Shown here: piece after piece, positions 9,112-18,776 of the stretch | Layout: each line of letters starts with the position of its first letter | Numbering within the stretch: position 1 is the stretch's first letter | Origin: Helicobacter pylori | GTDB lineage: Bacteria; Campylobacterota; Campylobacteria; Campylobacterales; Helicobacteraceae | Direction: 5' to 3' | NCBI RefSeq assembly: GCF_900120335.1 | Contig: NZ_LT635477.1 | Location: 1,054,001 to 1,118,000 of the forward strand | Length of the DNA stretch: 64,000 nt | The notes under the pieces: generated by a model | What the model saw: the letters and a program-made list of their open reading frames with translations, nothing else | Told to the model about the DNA's origin: nothing | Databases searched by the model: none | Made by a program: the position numbers and the translations under genes

Positions 9112-11032
9112 TTGCAAGATAAAGCGACTCTTTTAGCTGAGATTTTAAATAAGATGAGTTCTGTATTAACAGACTTTGAGTCTAAATTTTTAAGTTCAGA
9201 CGATCTATTGAATTTATACGCTGAATATTGTAATGGTCATTATTGTGATTTCAAATACAAACAAGGACGATTGAGCGATGGGAATATCCAATCTCATTTA
9301 TATTTTAAAAAAGACCACTTTATACATGACTATAACGGAATAGAGACTTTTAAGCGTTTTATTGCTGTGAAAGCTTATGATGTGGATAATATCACTTCTT
9401 TGGCTTTATCTAATCTTTTGTGTGAAAAGTTTAATTTAGACATTTTGCTTACCATAGAAGCTATGGATAAAGAAAGAGCTTTGTTTTTCATTAGAGAGCG
9501 TAAAAAACGCTCTAAAGATATTAGCTATCAAAATATAGAATATTTAGAGCAAATGGTTTCTACCGACAGAGCGCAAATACAAAAAGTTAGTTTATCAATT
9601 ATGGTTTTTGCTAATTCTAAAAAAGAATTAGATAAAAAATCAATTATTGTATATAACACTTTGAAAAAAGAAGGCTTTTCAGCGGTTTTAGAAAGCATCA
9701 ACATGCGTCCTATATTTTTCTCATTTTTTCCTGAAAGAAATTTTTTAAATTCACGCCTAAGACCTCAAACTAGTCAAAATATTGCTAGTTTGATCATGTT
9801 TGAAAAATACCAAGAAGGCTTTAAAGAAAATAGTTGGGGAGATTGTCCTGTCAGCGTGTTTAAAAATCAAAATGGATCAGCCCACTTTTTCAATTTTCAA
9901 GCTAAACAGGGTAAAGATAAAAATGATAATGTTGTAGGGCATACCATGATAATTGGTAGCACAGGAAGTGGTAAATCTACTTTTATTAGTTTTTTAATCG
10001 CCAATTTACTGACTAAATACGATATGAGCGTGGTAGCTCTTGACAGAATGAATGGTTTAGAGATTATGACTGACTTTTTTGAAGGTCAATACAATACCGC
10101 TAATACAGATGGTGGTTTTTACATCAATCCTTTTAGTTTAAAAAATACAGAAGAAAATAGGCAATTTCTGGCAAACTGGATTAAATTCATGCTCAATATT
10201 GATAGCGATAACCAACAAGATAATAAGGCTTCTCAGTCTATAGATAAGGTTATTAGAGATACTTATAATTACATGGGCGGCCAGAAAAATCAAATCAACT
10301 TATTAGAAATTGCCAAAAATTTAGGATCTAGCGAACAAGATTTTAATGAGATTTTAAAATCACAAGGGGAAAAAGTCTATTTTAAAAAATTTCAAGATTG
10401 TTTGGATTTTTCTAAAAGCCCTTTAAGCGTGATCAATATGGATGCTTTTGCTAATGATAAAAAACTTATGGGGCTAATTGCTATGTATTTGTTCCACAAA
10501 TTGTTTTTTGAAGCAAAGGAACACAACAAACCTTTTTTTCTATTCATTGATGAAACTAAAGACTACATTATGCATCCTAATAATGTTTGCCTATATCACT
10601 AACGCGCTCGCTCAAGCTAGAAAGATCAACGGAACACTTTGCATGGCGTTTCAAAAAATATCTCAAGTCAAAGAATTAGGCATTAATAAAGCAAAGAGTT
10701 TGATAGGCAACCTTTCTCAAGTGATTATCTACCCCACAAAAGATACTGATGAATTAATAGAATGTGGCGTCCCATTAAGCGATAGCGAAATCAATTTCTT
10801 ACACAACACGGACATGAGAGCCAGACAAGTGCTAGTGAAAAATATCGTTACAAACGCTTCAGCTTTTATTGAAATTGATTTAAAAAAAGATTTGCAAGAA
10901 CTACTTTATATCCTTGATAGCAATGCTGGTAATAGAAAAATCCTCAATGACCTTAAAAAAACAAACCAAGAAACTTATAAGGAAGAGTATTTAAAAATTA
11001 AAAAAGAAAGCGAGAAAGTTCAATATGTATAA
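9112..11032 (+). pseudogene. virB4: virB4-type secretion ATPase, N-terminally truncated and frameshifted
   Basis: VirB4 ATPases power DNA and protein transport in type IV secretion. Here the Walker A motif GSTGSGKST falls near residue 280, whereas it is near residue 430 in full-length VirB4 proteins, so roughly 150 N-terminal residues are absent. The first frame (TTG at 9112) carries Walker A and the Walker B region FFLFIDETKDY, then ends with CLYH at 10602. The C-terminal third, beginning at MFAYITNALAQARK, continues in another frame to 11032. The lesion is a one-base change near 10580. The stop overlaps the start of topA. Without an intact ATPase the element cannot drive secretion by itself. 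Confidence 0.85.
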
Positions 11033-12957
11033 AAACTGCGTATTTATCATAGAAAGTCCTAATAAAATCGCTAAAATCAAAGAATTAACAGGAAGTTCAT
11101 TTGTTTTTGCGACTGGTGGGCATTTTGTTGAGCTAATCAATATTGAAGTGAGTAAAGAATTTAACCCTATTTTTGAAATCAAAAAAAGCACAGATAAGAA
11201 AAAAGATAGATCCACTCATATCAACCACATGATCAATCAATGTAAAGACAAAGTAGTCTATATTGCTACTGACCCTGATAGAGAAGGTTATGGCATAGGC
11301 TATAAATTTTATGAAAAAATCAAAAATCTGGCTAAAACAATTTATCGCACGGAGTTTCATGAAATCACAAAAAGCGGTGTGGAAAAAGGCTTGAATAATG
11401 CTATGCTATTTTCTCAAAGCAATCTCAATCTCTATTATAGCTGGCTAGGTAGGATTGTAAGCGATCAATTTATAGGTTTTACTTTAACGCCTTATTTGCG
11501 CAAAAATATTAAGAATTTTGAAGTGAGTGCTGGTAGGGTTCAAACCCCTACTCTTTCCATTTTAGTAGAATTAGACAAAAAAATCCAAGCCTTTGAGCAA
11601 AAAAATAATGATGAGAAATTAAGTTATAGCATAGAAGCTATTATTGATGCGCTAGGTTCTCAAATCTCTATTGCTTTAGTAGAAGAGGATAAAAGGAAAG
11701 TGTTTGAGACCAAAGAATTAGCCCAAAACTTTTTAAATGACTTAAAAAACAATCTTAACCCATTAGCTTTTTTAGACGCAATAGAGCAAAAAGATAAAGA
11801 AAAAGCTCCACCTAAACCTTTCACCACTTCCAATCTTTTAAAAGATGGGGTTAGAATTTTAGAAATGGGCGTTAAGCAAATCCAAGAACACGCCCAAAAA
11901 CTTTTTGAAGCTGGATTGATTACTTATATTTGCACCGATAGCGAAGCGTTAAGTAAAGAATACTTGCAAGAACATAAAGCGTTTTTGAAGGTATTTATCC
12001 TAGCGTGTATGAATACAGAGAATATAGGGCTGGTAAAAATTCGCAAGCTGAAGTGCATGAGGCTATAAGAATTACACACCCTCACTGCTATGAAGATCTT
12101 AAAAAAGTGTGTGAGGAACACAATATTACAGATATTGATGATTTAAAAGTTTATACGCTTATCTTTTTTAACACCATTTGTTCTCAAAGTAAAAACGCTA
12201 TTTATGAAAACACAACTTTACACTTTAAGGTAAAAACGCGCAGCTTTAAATGCAGTTTTAGCCAACTCAAATCTAAAGGTTTTAAAGCGATTAAAGACTT
12301 AGAAGAAGAAAAGAAAGATGAAGAATGGGTTGAAAGCGATATTGATTTTTCAAGCTTGCAATTAAAAACTCAAATGCCTATTTTAGATTTCAATATCAAA
12401 GAAATAAAAGCTAAATCCCCTAGCCCTTATACTGAAAGCACTTTTATTGCAATGATGGAGACCTATGGCATAGGAAGACCTAGCACTTATACAAGTGTAT
12501 TTGAGATCCTAAAAAACAAAAATTACATCACATTAGAGGGCAAAAATAGAAAAATCACGCCCACAGCTTTGGGTAAAAGCATCGTTGATTTCTTCTTAAA
12601 TGATAGCCAAACACAATGGATTGCTATTTCTAAAGTGGATGATAGTTTTACCAAAAAATTAGAAGAAATGCTAGATGTGATTATAAAAGATGGTAAAAGC
12701 GCTTATCTTGATTTAATGCAAAATATCCAAAAGAAATTAGGCACAGAAATTTCTAACTTATATAGAAATAATAGCAATGACAACGCTTCTGCTACAAAAA
12801 AGAAACGATACCTCCCACTGAAAAACAGCTTAATTTTGTAGAAACTATAGAAAAAACTCTTCAAATAAAAGCTTCTGATATGACAAAAAAAGACAAGTTT
12901 GCGTGCATGAAGTTTATAGAAGAACATAGTAAAAAAATGCCCAAAAAGGATAAGTGA
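11025..12957 (+). pseudogene. topA: Element-borne type IA topoisomerase, two frameshifts
   Basis: TFS elements carry their own topoisomerase I between virB4 and virB7. The N-terminal TOPRIM part is clear (VFIIESPNKIAKIK, ATDPDREGYGIG). The catalytic Tyr lies in LITYICTDSEALS, but the family consensus has Arg two residues after Tyr (TYxRTDS) and here it is Cys. A frameshift near 11985 can be explained by five T instead of six: restoring one T gives AFFEGIYPSVYEY, joining the 11025 and 12005 frames. A second near 12800 (A6 instead of A7) joins KKETIPPTEKQ to a tail ending at TGA 12955-12957. The last base of that stop overlaps the virB7 ATG. Confidence 0.85.
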
Positions 12958-13085
12958 TGGTATTAAAACTTGTATCTATTTGTTATGCAGTCATTATTCT
13001 TATGGGTTGTTCCAATAAACAATATGAAATGTATAAAAGCCCTTGTGCGAACTTAGAAAATCTTCAAAAAGGCTTTAAGGCATAA
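12957..13085 (+). CDS. virB7: VirB7-like lipoprotein of the TFS element
   Basis: This 42-residue protein has a basic, hydrophobic signal sequence ending in the lipobox ILMGC, so Cys18 should be lipidated. VirB7 proteins are tiny outer-membrane lipoproteins that stabilise VirB9 in the core complex. Position fits: topA is directly upstream (ATG overlaps the topA TGA) and virB8 starts two bases after the stop. The frame is intact. Identification rests on the lipobox, size and order rather than on strong sequence similarity. Confidence 0.75.
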   Translation: MVLKLVSICYAVIILMGCSNKQYEMYKSPCANLENLQKGFKA

Positions 13086-13086
13086 A

Positions 13087-14073
13087 ATGGAAAAAGTTTG
13101 CGTGAGCGCATGGGAGTTGCCTAAGGTTTTAGAAGAAAGATTAAAAGAAAAATATGGCGATGATTGGGAAAAACATGTTAAGGCTAAAGCAATAAACGAA
13201 GAAGATCTTGAAGAACAAGTCAAATCTAAAGCCAAAGAGCAACAAAAGACACAAAGAGAAAAAACACTCAATGGATTTTTAAAAAAAGTTGGTTTAAAAA
13301 AGCGTGATATGTTACAAAGCACTATGTTATTTGATGGAGTCAAAGAAGCTGATGTGCTTTTTCAAGCAGAGCGTAAAATTGGCGATTGGATTTTTAGCAG
13401 TGCGGTGTTCTTTTTTGCTCTAGCCCTTATAGAAGCCATTATTATTGTATGCTTATTGCCCTTAAAAGAAAAAGTGCCTTATTTGGTAACCTTTTCAAAC
13501 GCTACACAAAATTTTGCCATAGTCCAAAGAGCAGACAAGAGCATTCGCGCCAATCAAGCGCTTGTGAGACAATTGGTGGCGTCTTATGTTAATAATAGAG
13601 AAAATATTTCAAGTATAAAAGAGCAAAACGAAATAGCTCACAAAACCATTAGGTTGCAAAGCGCATTTGAAGTATGGGATTTTTTTGAAAAACTTGTTTC
13701 TTATGAACATAGCATTTACACTAATGTGAATCTAACACGAAAAATTAGCATTATCAATATCGCTTTAATCAGTAAAACCCAAGCCAATATTGAAATATCC
13801 GCACAACTTTTTCATAAAGAAAGGTTAGAAAGCGAAAAGCGTTATAGAATAATTATGACCTTTGAATTTGAACCTATTGAAATTGATACAAAATCTGTTC
13901 CCTTAAACCCTACAGGCTTTATTGTTACAGGTTATGATGTAACTGAAATTGCGATTTTAAAAGATTTAGATGAGAAAAATAAAGTCAAAGACGATGGTGT
14001 GAAATCTAGGATTATCCATACCGAGAAAAAAGACCCTCACATGAGCCAGTATAAAGATGTTAAGGAACAATAA
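13087..14073 (+). CDS. virB8: VirB8-like inner-membrane assembly protein
   Basis: VirB8 is the bitopic inner-membrane protein that nucleates type IV secretion assembly. The 328-residue protein has an unusually long charged cytoplasmic N-terminus (about residues 1-95, rich in Lys and Glu). One transmembrane helix follows (FSSAVFFFALALIEAIIIVCLL, about 98-120), then a periplasmic NTF2-like domain including SYVNNRENIS, FEVWDFFEKLVSYE and a TGFIVTGYDVTEI end. The long N-terminal extension is unlike the chromosomal ComB8. The stop codon overlaps the ATG of the next gene. The frame is intact. Confidence 0.85.
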   Translation: MEKVCVSAWELPKVLEERLKEKYGDDWEKHVKAKAINEEDLEEQVKSKAKEQQKTQREKTLNGFLKKVGLKKRDMLQSTMLFDGVKEADVLFQAERKIGDWIFSSAVFFFALALIEAIIIVCLLPLKEKVPYLVTFSNATQNFAIVQRADKSIRANQALVRQLVASYVNNRENISSIKEQNEIAHKTIRLQSAFEVWDFFEKLVSYEHSIYTNVNLTRKISIINIALISKTQANIEISAQLFHKERLESEKRYRIIMTFEFEPIEIDTKSVPLNPTGFIVTGYDVTEIAILKDLDEKNKVKDDGVKSRIIHTEKKDPHMSQYKDVKEQ

Positions 14074-14270
14074 TGAAAAAATTTACTCTATCGCTATTTT
14101 TGTGCTGCGCTTTACTTCGCGCTGAAGAGGATATTTTTAGGAACAACACAAATGAAACTGATCTTACAAATTCTTTTGAACATGGCAAAGAAAACAACAA
14201 TCTTATCCCAGCAAAATCTGATAGTTTAGAAAGTTTCAAAGAGCAAGAAAACAAAGAAAAAGCCAAATAG
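14073..14270 (+). pseudogene. Signal-peptide fragment in the virB9 position
   Basis: Sixty-five codons encode a typical signal peptide (MKKFTLSLFLCCALLRAEE) and an Asn/Glu/Lys-rich segment, then stop at TAG. The start overlaps the virB8 stop, the expected place of virB9. In another frame immediately after the stop the sequence reads AYGFKPPKQKSQSSLAFG, so the original protein may have been longer and was broken by a frameshift. Nothing resembling the VirB9 C-terminal beta domain follows. It could be the true N-terminus of the Cys-rich protein at 14538-15707 or a virB9 remnant joined by deletion. Confidence 0.5.
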
Positions 14271-14344
14271 CTTATGGATTTAAACCACCCAAGCAGAAAT
14301 CCCAATCGTCTTTAGCGTTTGGGATGAATGCTACCAATTCGTGG

Positions 14345-14350
14345 TATAAT
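14345..14350 (+). promoter_or_regulatory. Putative -10 box inside the 191-bp insert
   Basis: The extended -10 element TGGTATAAT lies within the repeat-bracketed insert. It could give the downstream exported-protein, VirB5-like and virB6 genes a promoter of their own now that upstream genes are broken. Confidence 0.4.
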
Positions 14351-14444
14351 ATCCCCATACATTCGTATCTAGCGCAGGAAGTGCGCAAAGTTACGCCTTT
14401 GGAGATATGATGTGTGAGACCTGTAGGGATGCGTTGGAGCTCAA

Positions 14445-14478
14445 ACTCTGTAAAATCCCTACTATAGGGACACAGAGT
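14445..14478 (+). other. Long imperfect hairpin in the insert
   Basis: ACTCTGT pairs with ACAGAGT, and inside it TCCCTA pairs with TAGGGA around a three-base loop, leaving AAAA and C unpaired. No T-run follows, so it is not a classical terminator. It may be a structured RNA element or part of a small mobile repeat. Confidence 0.6.
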
Positions 14479-14537
14479 GAGAACCAAACTCTCCCTACGG
14501 GCAACATCAGCCTAGAAATCCCAATCGTCTTTAGCGT

Positions 14538-15707
14538 TTGGGTACTTCACGAGATGACACTAAATGCGCTTATAGATACGATTTTGAAGCCGGTAAAGCT
14601 ATCAAGCAAACGCAATACTACTATGTAGATAGGGAAAATAAAACGCAAAATATCGGTGGTTGTGTGGATTTACAAGGCGCTCAATACGCCATGCAACTTT
14701 ACAAAGATGACAGCAAATGCGCTTTACAAACCACAAGCGCTAAAGGTTATGGCATGGGGAAAACGCAAACCTTTCAAACTGAAATCGTGTTTCGTGGGAT
14801 GGATAATTTAATCCATGTCGCTGTGCCTTGCAGCGATTATGCAAGGGTGCAAGACAGGATTGTTAGGTATGAAAAAAACGATAAAACCCAAACCTTAACG
14901 CCTATAGTGGATCAGTATTACAATGATCCTAGCAACCCTAACAAACAACAGATCTTAAATCGTGGGATTGCCACCCAACTAAGCTCACAATATCAAGAAT
15001 TTGCATGCGGTCAATGGGAATACAATGACGCTAAATTAGAAGCCAAAAGACCTACAATGCTAAAAAGCTATAACAAGCTTAATGGCGAATGGGTAGAAGT
15101 TACGCCCTGTAATTTTGAAGCAGGGATTAAAAGCGGTGCGGTTGTTAGCCCTTATGTGGTGGGCGTGTCTAGCTCTAAAGTCTTGAGCGATATTACTACA
15201 AGCCATTATTTTAGGATAGAAAGGAAAAATTATGGTGAGAGAGAACAATGCCAAAAACCTTATGGGGTTAATCGTTGCCAACCGCAATATTTCCATACTA
15301 ATCCTAGTATCACCGATTGGAGCGCCACTTACAAAACCACTACCACTCAAACCACTCAACCTTATTTACGCCCAGCCCAAGATAATGAAAGCCCCACAAC
15401 CTATAATCTTATCACCACTCAAACCACCATCAACAGGACTCAAAGCGTTTTGAAAAACGAATTGCATTTGAGTAATGATTATTTGAAGTATGTAGAAATC
15501 CATCAAGGTTATTACAAGGATAATGATCTTAAACAATCGCAAGGCTATATTGATTGGTCTAATTACTACCTCAATCAAAGTGAAGGCTTTTGCTCTCAAT
15601 ACAGCATTTGTAGTGAAAACACAAAGATTGGTAAAAATTGGTATCGTTGGCATGACAATAAAATTTCTTGCGCTCAAAGACTGATTTACAGGCCTTTTCA
15701 AGGATAA
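14538..15707 (+). CDS. Cys-rich exported protein of the TFS element, N-terminally disrupted
   Basis: I recognise this as a plasticity-zone protein by position but know no function. The 389-residue frame has scattered cysteines (GGCVDLQG, CALQ, AVPCSDYARV, FACGQWEY, VTPCNFEAG, EREQCQKPYGVNRCQPQ, FCSQYSICSEN, ISCAQRL), which suggests a disulphide-bonded periplasmic or surface protein. A Thr/Gln-rich segment lies in the middle. It begins at a TTG inside the 28-bp repeat and lacks a signal peptide, so the natural N-terminus lies upstream and was cut by the insert. It ends four bases before the next ATG. Confidence 0.6.
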   Translation: MGTSRDDTKCAYRYDFEAGKAIKQTQYYYVDRENKTQNIGGCVDLQGAQYAMQLYKDDSKCALQTTSAKGYGMGKTQTFQTEIVFRGMDNLIHVAVPCSDYARVQDRIVRYEKNDKTQTLTPIVDQYYNDPSNPNKQQILNRGIATQLSSQYQEFACGQWEYNDAKLEAKRPTMLKSYNKLNGEWVEVTPCNFEAGIKSGAVVSPYVVGVSSSKVLSDITTSHYFRIERKNYGEREQCQKPYGVNRCQPQYFHTNPSITDWSATYKTTTTQTTQPYLRPAQDNESPTTYNLITTQTTINRTQSVLKNELHLSNDYLKYVEIHQGYYKDNDLKQSQGYIDWSNYYLNQSEGFCSQYSICSENTKIGKNWYRWHDNKISCAQRLIYRPFQG

Positions 15708-15710
15708 GGC

Positions 15711-17110
15711 ATGAAAGCGTTGAAGACTTTTTTAAAAAAATCCCTTATTCTGTTACTAGTAATTGCTTTAACCACTTAAACGCTGTGGCTATGGTTGTGG
15801 ATAATCCTACGCAGAACGCTTGGAATGGTGCTAAAAGAGCATGGGATGAAAGCAAGTGGGCTAAACATTTAGCCACTATCACTGAAAGGATCAAGCTCGC
15901 TCAAGACACATTAGACAGGGCTAATCAGACGCTTAATTCCATCAACAAAGTGAATGATGTTTTGAACAAAACCAATCAATTTCTAACAGGCAGTATTTTA
16001 AGTATCCCCAATCCCATGCAGTATGTAGAAAAAATCCAAAGTTTTGCCAAACAAGTTCAAGCTAATGCTGAAAAGATCAAAGAAAATGCACAAAACTATG
16101 ATATACGCAATCAAATTGCAGCCAAACGCATCTCTGAAAAATGCCATGAACTCAATTGGGATGTCAGTCAAGACGCAAGCCCTACAGAGAAAAATTTACA
16201 CCAATTTTTCACGAGCAAGGGGAAAGAAAGCGCTAACACAAAGGCTCTAAAGGATTTTGCTAACGCCATAGGTAACACTCAAATCAGCACGGCGAACGAT
16301 TTAGGAGCTGGACTTAGAGGCAGAGCCTTATTAGAATACATTTGCATTCAAAAAGGCAATTTAGAAGTGGCTAAAAAAATCCAATTATCAGACAGCCAAA
16401 TGACTTTAGCTCTACTCAATAACGACTATACGGCTTATGAAAAACTTAGAGCTGAAAAAGAAGAATTACAAAGACAAATCGCTCTAAATGTGTATGCGAA
16501 AATCAAACAGCTTGTTGTAGCTTCCCAAGATAGAGCGTTTAGTCAAATGGATAATGAGTTGGGCGTTAAAACTTTTGGGTTCAACGATGAGAATGTTAAA
16601 AAAGGTTATTGCAAGAAAGAAAACAGAAATGGCAAAAGCGAGTGCATCCCTAACATGCTCAATGTTAATCGCTTAAAAGCGCAATTTGATGAGCTTAATT
16701 TAGATTATAGTAGGGATATTGCTGGTAAAAAAGGTGAAGCAGCCGCTAAAGTGTTCAATGACTACAAACACCGATTTCAGCAATTAAGCGTAGAAACTGC
16801 TTTAGAAATCGCTCAAAATTTAAGTTTTATGAATAAGACGCTAGGTTTAATGGCGCAAATGCAAAGCTATACATTCAAGCAACAAATGGGATATTTTGAA
16901 GATATTATTCCTGCTGACGCCCTAAAAGATGACAAAGAGCATCAAGAAAATCTTAAACAAAAACAACAAGAAATAGAGAAAGTCTATAGGGCTAAATTAG
17001 ACGCTTATGGTTTCCCTAATGGTAGTGTAGGAAAGGCAAGTGGCGTGAATTTAAATAGTAATAATGAAGCTCCAAGCTCTGATAATATCCAGTCGTTCAA
17101 TCCGTATTGA
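15711..17110 (+). pseudogene. VirB5-like exported helical protein, frameshifted within the signal peptide
   Basis: The ATG at 15711 starts a clear signal peptide, MKALKTFLKKSLILLLVIAL, which runs into TAA after TT. The mature protein continues one frame over from LNAVAMVVDNPTQNAWNG to 17110. Adding one T (cactta to cacttta) restores a single protein of about 466 aa. The mature part is helical and Gln/Asn/Lys-rich (KWAKHLATITERIKLAQDTL, LNSINKVNDVLNKTNQFL), resembling VirB5/TrbJ minor pilus proteins. Its place just before virB6 also fits. The VirB5 label is an inference from pattern and context. As written, the protein would be made without an export signal. Confidence 0.6.
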
Positions 17111-17161
17111 AATAAGGGTTATTATGTTGAAATTAGTCAAATATTTTGAAAAGGATTTTGC

Positions 17162-17440
17162 ATGTTTAAAAGCAGATTAAATTCATGGATTTTGTTAGGG
17201 ATTTTAGGGGTTTTAGTGGTGGTTTTTTGGGATGTCATAAAATACAAAATAGAAGATTTGCAACATGATCATTATCTATCACAAGTGAAAGAAAGGGAAG
17301 AATATTATAAAAACCATGTAGAAGAAGCCTTGAAAAAGGATAGCGAATGCTTTGAAAAAGGAGGCGATAAAGTGGATTGCTCGGCTGCTATGAGAATAGC
17401 TGCTGGTGAAAGAAATAGAAGGATGTTAGAGATTAAATAA
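17162..17440 (+). CDS. Small single-pass membrane protein of the TFS element
   Basis: This is a 92-residue protein of unknown function. It has a short basic N-terminus and one transmembrane helix (WILLGILGVLVVVFWDVI, about residues 9-26), followed by a charged domain with two cysteines (DSECFEKGGDKVDCSAA) that could form a disulphide. It lies between the VirB5-like gene and virB6, a place where conjugation systems often carry entry-exclusion or small pilus-associated proteins. That role is not shown here. AAAAGGA upstream of the ATG is a good ribosome binding site. Confidence 0.6.
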   Translation: MFKSRLNSWILLGILGVLVVVFWDVIKYKIEDLQHDHYLSQVKEREEYYKNHVEEALKKDSECFEKGGDKVDCSAAMRIAAGERNRRMLEIK

Positions 17441-17441
17441 C

Positions 17442-18704
17442 ATGGCCGCTCCACTACTTGCTCTGCCCTTTCTTTCTAACCCTTTAGTGCTTGGTGCTTT
17501 AGCTGTCATAGGAGTGGGTGCTTACTTGTATTCCAATAAGCAAGATTCTTTAGTTGCGCAAGCAGATGGGCTTTACGGCGAGATTCTTGGGTTTTTTATT
17601 TCGTTTTCTAACAAGATCTTGAAGGGAATTGGCGAGCCTTTAGCCAATGTTGTCCAACCTTTTGGTATGGTCTTAGGAGTGCTTTTGATCCTTTTGTATT
17701 CCTTTAAACGCTATCAAAACAATGATTTATTTGAAATCAAAACCTTTTTAATGCTTTTTGTATTTGTGGGATACCTTTCTTTGTATCATTACGCCTTCAA
17801 ATCTGATGGTTCTAGTAGCGGTAATGGTCGCTCTAGTTTTGCCTTTCAAAATCATGTAACAGAAATTTTTGACACGCCTGCTAACTTGCTAAATGCTGGG
17901 ATTTCTAATGTGGTTAAGGAATATCAAACAAATAGTGCAAGAGAACACAAGAATATAGACGCACACCACAGTATCACTAACGCTAATATTTCATTCCATG
18001 TCAGACAAATTTTAATGAAATTGAATAAACTATATGAAGAGTTCAAAATTAATAATGGACTATCGCTAAAAACCCTTATTGCAGCTGTTTTGTTATTAGT
18101 TATTTTAGGATTAGAATTGTTTTTATTGTTCAAAGTTTTCTGTTATGTTTTTATGACTTATTTAGAAAAAATTATTTACTTGTCTTTAGTTATTTTTATG
18201 TTACCGCTAGGTTTTTTTCAGCAGACTAGAGGTTTTTTAGTGTCTTATGTGAAAAAGATTATTTCATTGACTTTTTACATGCCTTTATTGTTGCTATTAG
18301 TGTTATTCAACTCTTTTGCATTACAATACGCAATCAAAGTGGGAGGAAGCAATGAAATAGTGTCTAAATTTGGCATTATTGTAGTAATAGGAATTTCACT
18401 GACATTCATTCAAAAAGTCCCCGAAATGATTAACGCTATCTTTGGCACACAAGGTGGTCTAACGGATGCTAAAAGTTTTGTATATCAGGGCGTGCAAATA
18501 GCTAGTGCTGGAGCTGGAGCCATAGCTGGAAGTCTTAAGAGTGCGGGTCGTTCAGCGTTTGGCAGAACGCTAGAAGCTTATAAAGACGCAAAATCTACGA
18601 CAAACAGCACCACGGCTAACATGAGAGACATGCCAGGACATCCTGGTGTTAGAGTGGGCGTGGAGACGATTGAACTTCCCAAGTCTCATAGAGTTAGCAA
18701 ATGA
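17442..18704 (+). CDS. virB6: VirB6/TrbL-like polytopic membrane protein
   Basis: VirB6 proteins form part of the inner-membrane channel of type IV secretion. The 420-residue product has an N-terminal hydrophobic segment, a pair of helices around residues 70-115, and a cluster of four or five helices between about 205 and 335 (LIAAVLLLVILGLELFLLF, IYLSLVIFMLPLGFF, FYMPLLLLLVLFNSF, FGIIVVIGISLTFI). A Gly/Ala/Ser-rich cytoplasmic tail follows. The frame is intact although most neighbours are broken. It starts one base after the stop of the small membrane protein gene, so the two are co-transcribed. Confidence 0.75.
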   Translation: MAAPLLALPFLSNPLVLGALAVIGVGAYLYSNKQDSLVAQADGLYGEILGFFISFSNKILKGIGEPLANVVQPFGMVLGVLLILLYSFKRYQNNDLFEIKTFLMLFVFVGYLSLYHYAFKSDGSSSGNGRSSFAFQNHVTEIFDTPANLLNAGISNVVKEYQTNSAREHKNIDAHHSITNANISFHVRQILMKLNKLYEEFKINNGLSLKTLIAAVLLLVILGLELFLLFKVFCYVFMTYLEKIIYLSLVIFMLPLGFFQQTRGFLVSYVKKIISLTFYMPLLLLLVLFNSFALQYAIKVGGSNEIVSKFGIIVVIGISLTFIQKVPEMINAIFGTQGGLTDAKSFVYQGVQIASAGAGAIAGSLKSAGRSAFGRTLEAYKDAKSTTNSTTANMRDMPGHPGVRVGVETIELPKSHRVSK

Positions 18705-18776
18705 TAAAGGCCATTTTAGGGCAATTTTTGAAAATTATTTTTAGTGATAATTTTTCAAAAAACCTTAAGAGAAATT

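Larger units (their letters stand above)
14296..14542 (+). repeat. 28-bp direct repeat bracketing a 191-bp insert
   Basis: The same 28 bases (gaaatcccaatcgtctttag plus cgtttggg) occur at 14296-14323 and 14515-14542. They enclose 191 bp that contain a TATAAT box and a strong hairpin. If the insert and one repeat are removed, and one G is dropped, the frame reads through as SQSSLAFG-TSRDDTKCAYRYDFEAG. That joins upstream coding sequence to the 14538-15707 frame. The arrangement looks like an insertion with target duplication, or the scar of a recombination event. Confidence 0.7.

Noticed and set aside
14407-14628. A 73-codon frame with MCETCRDALELKLC
   Set aside because: It spans the 191-bp insert and the second 28-bp repeat and changes frame relative to the real downstream gene. 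It could be part of a broken protein but cannot be supported as a gene.
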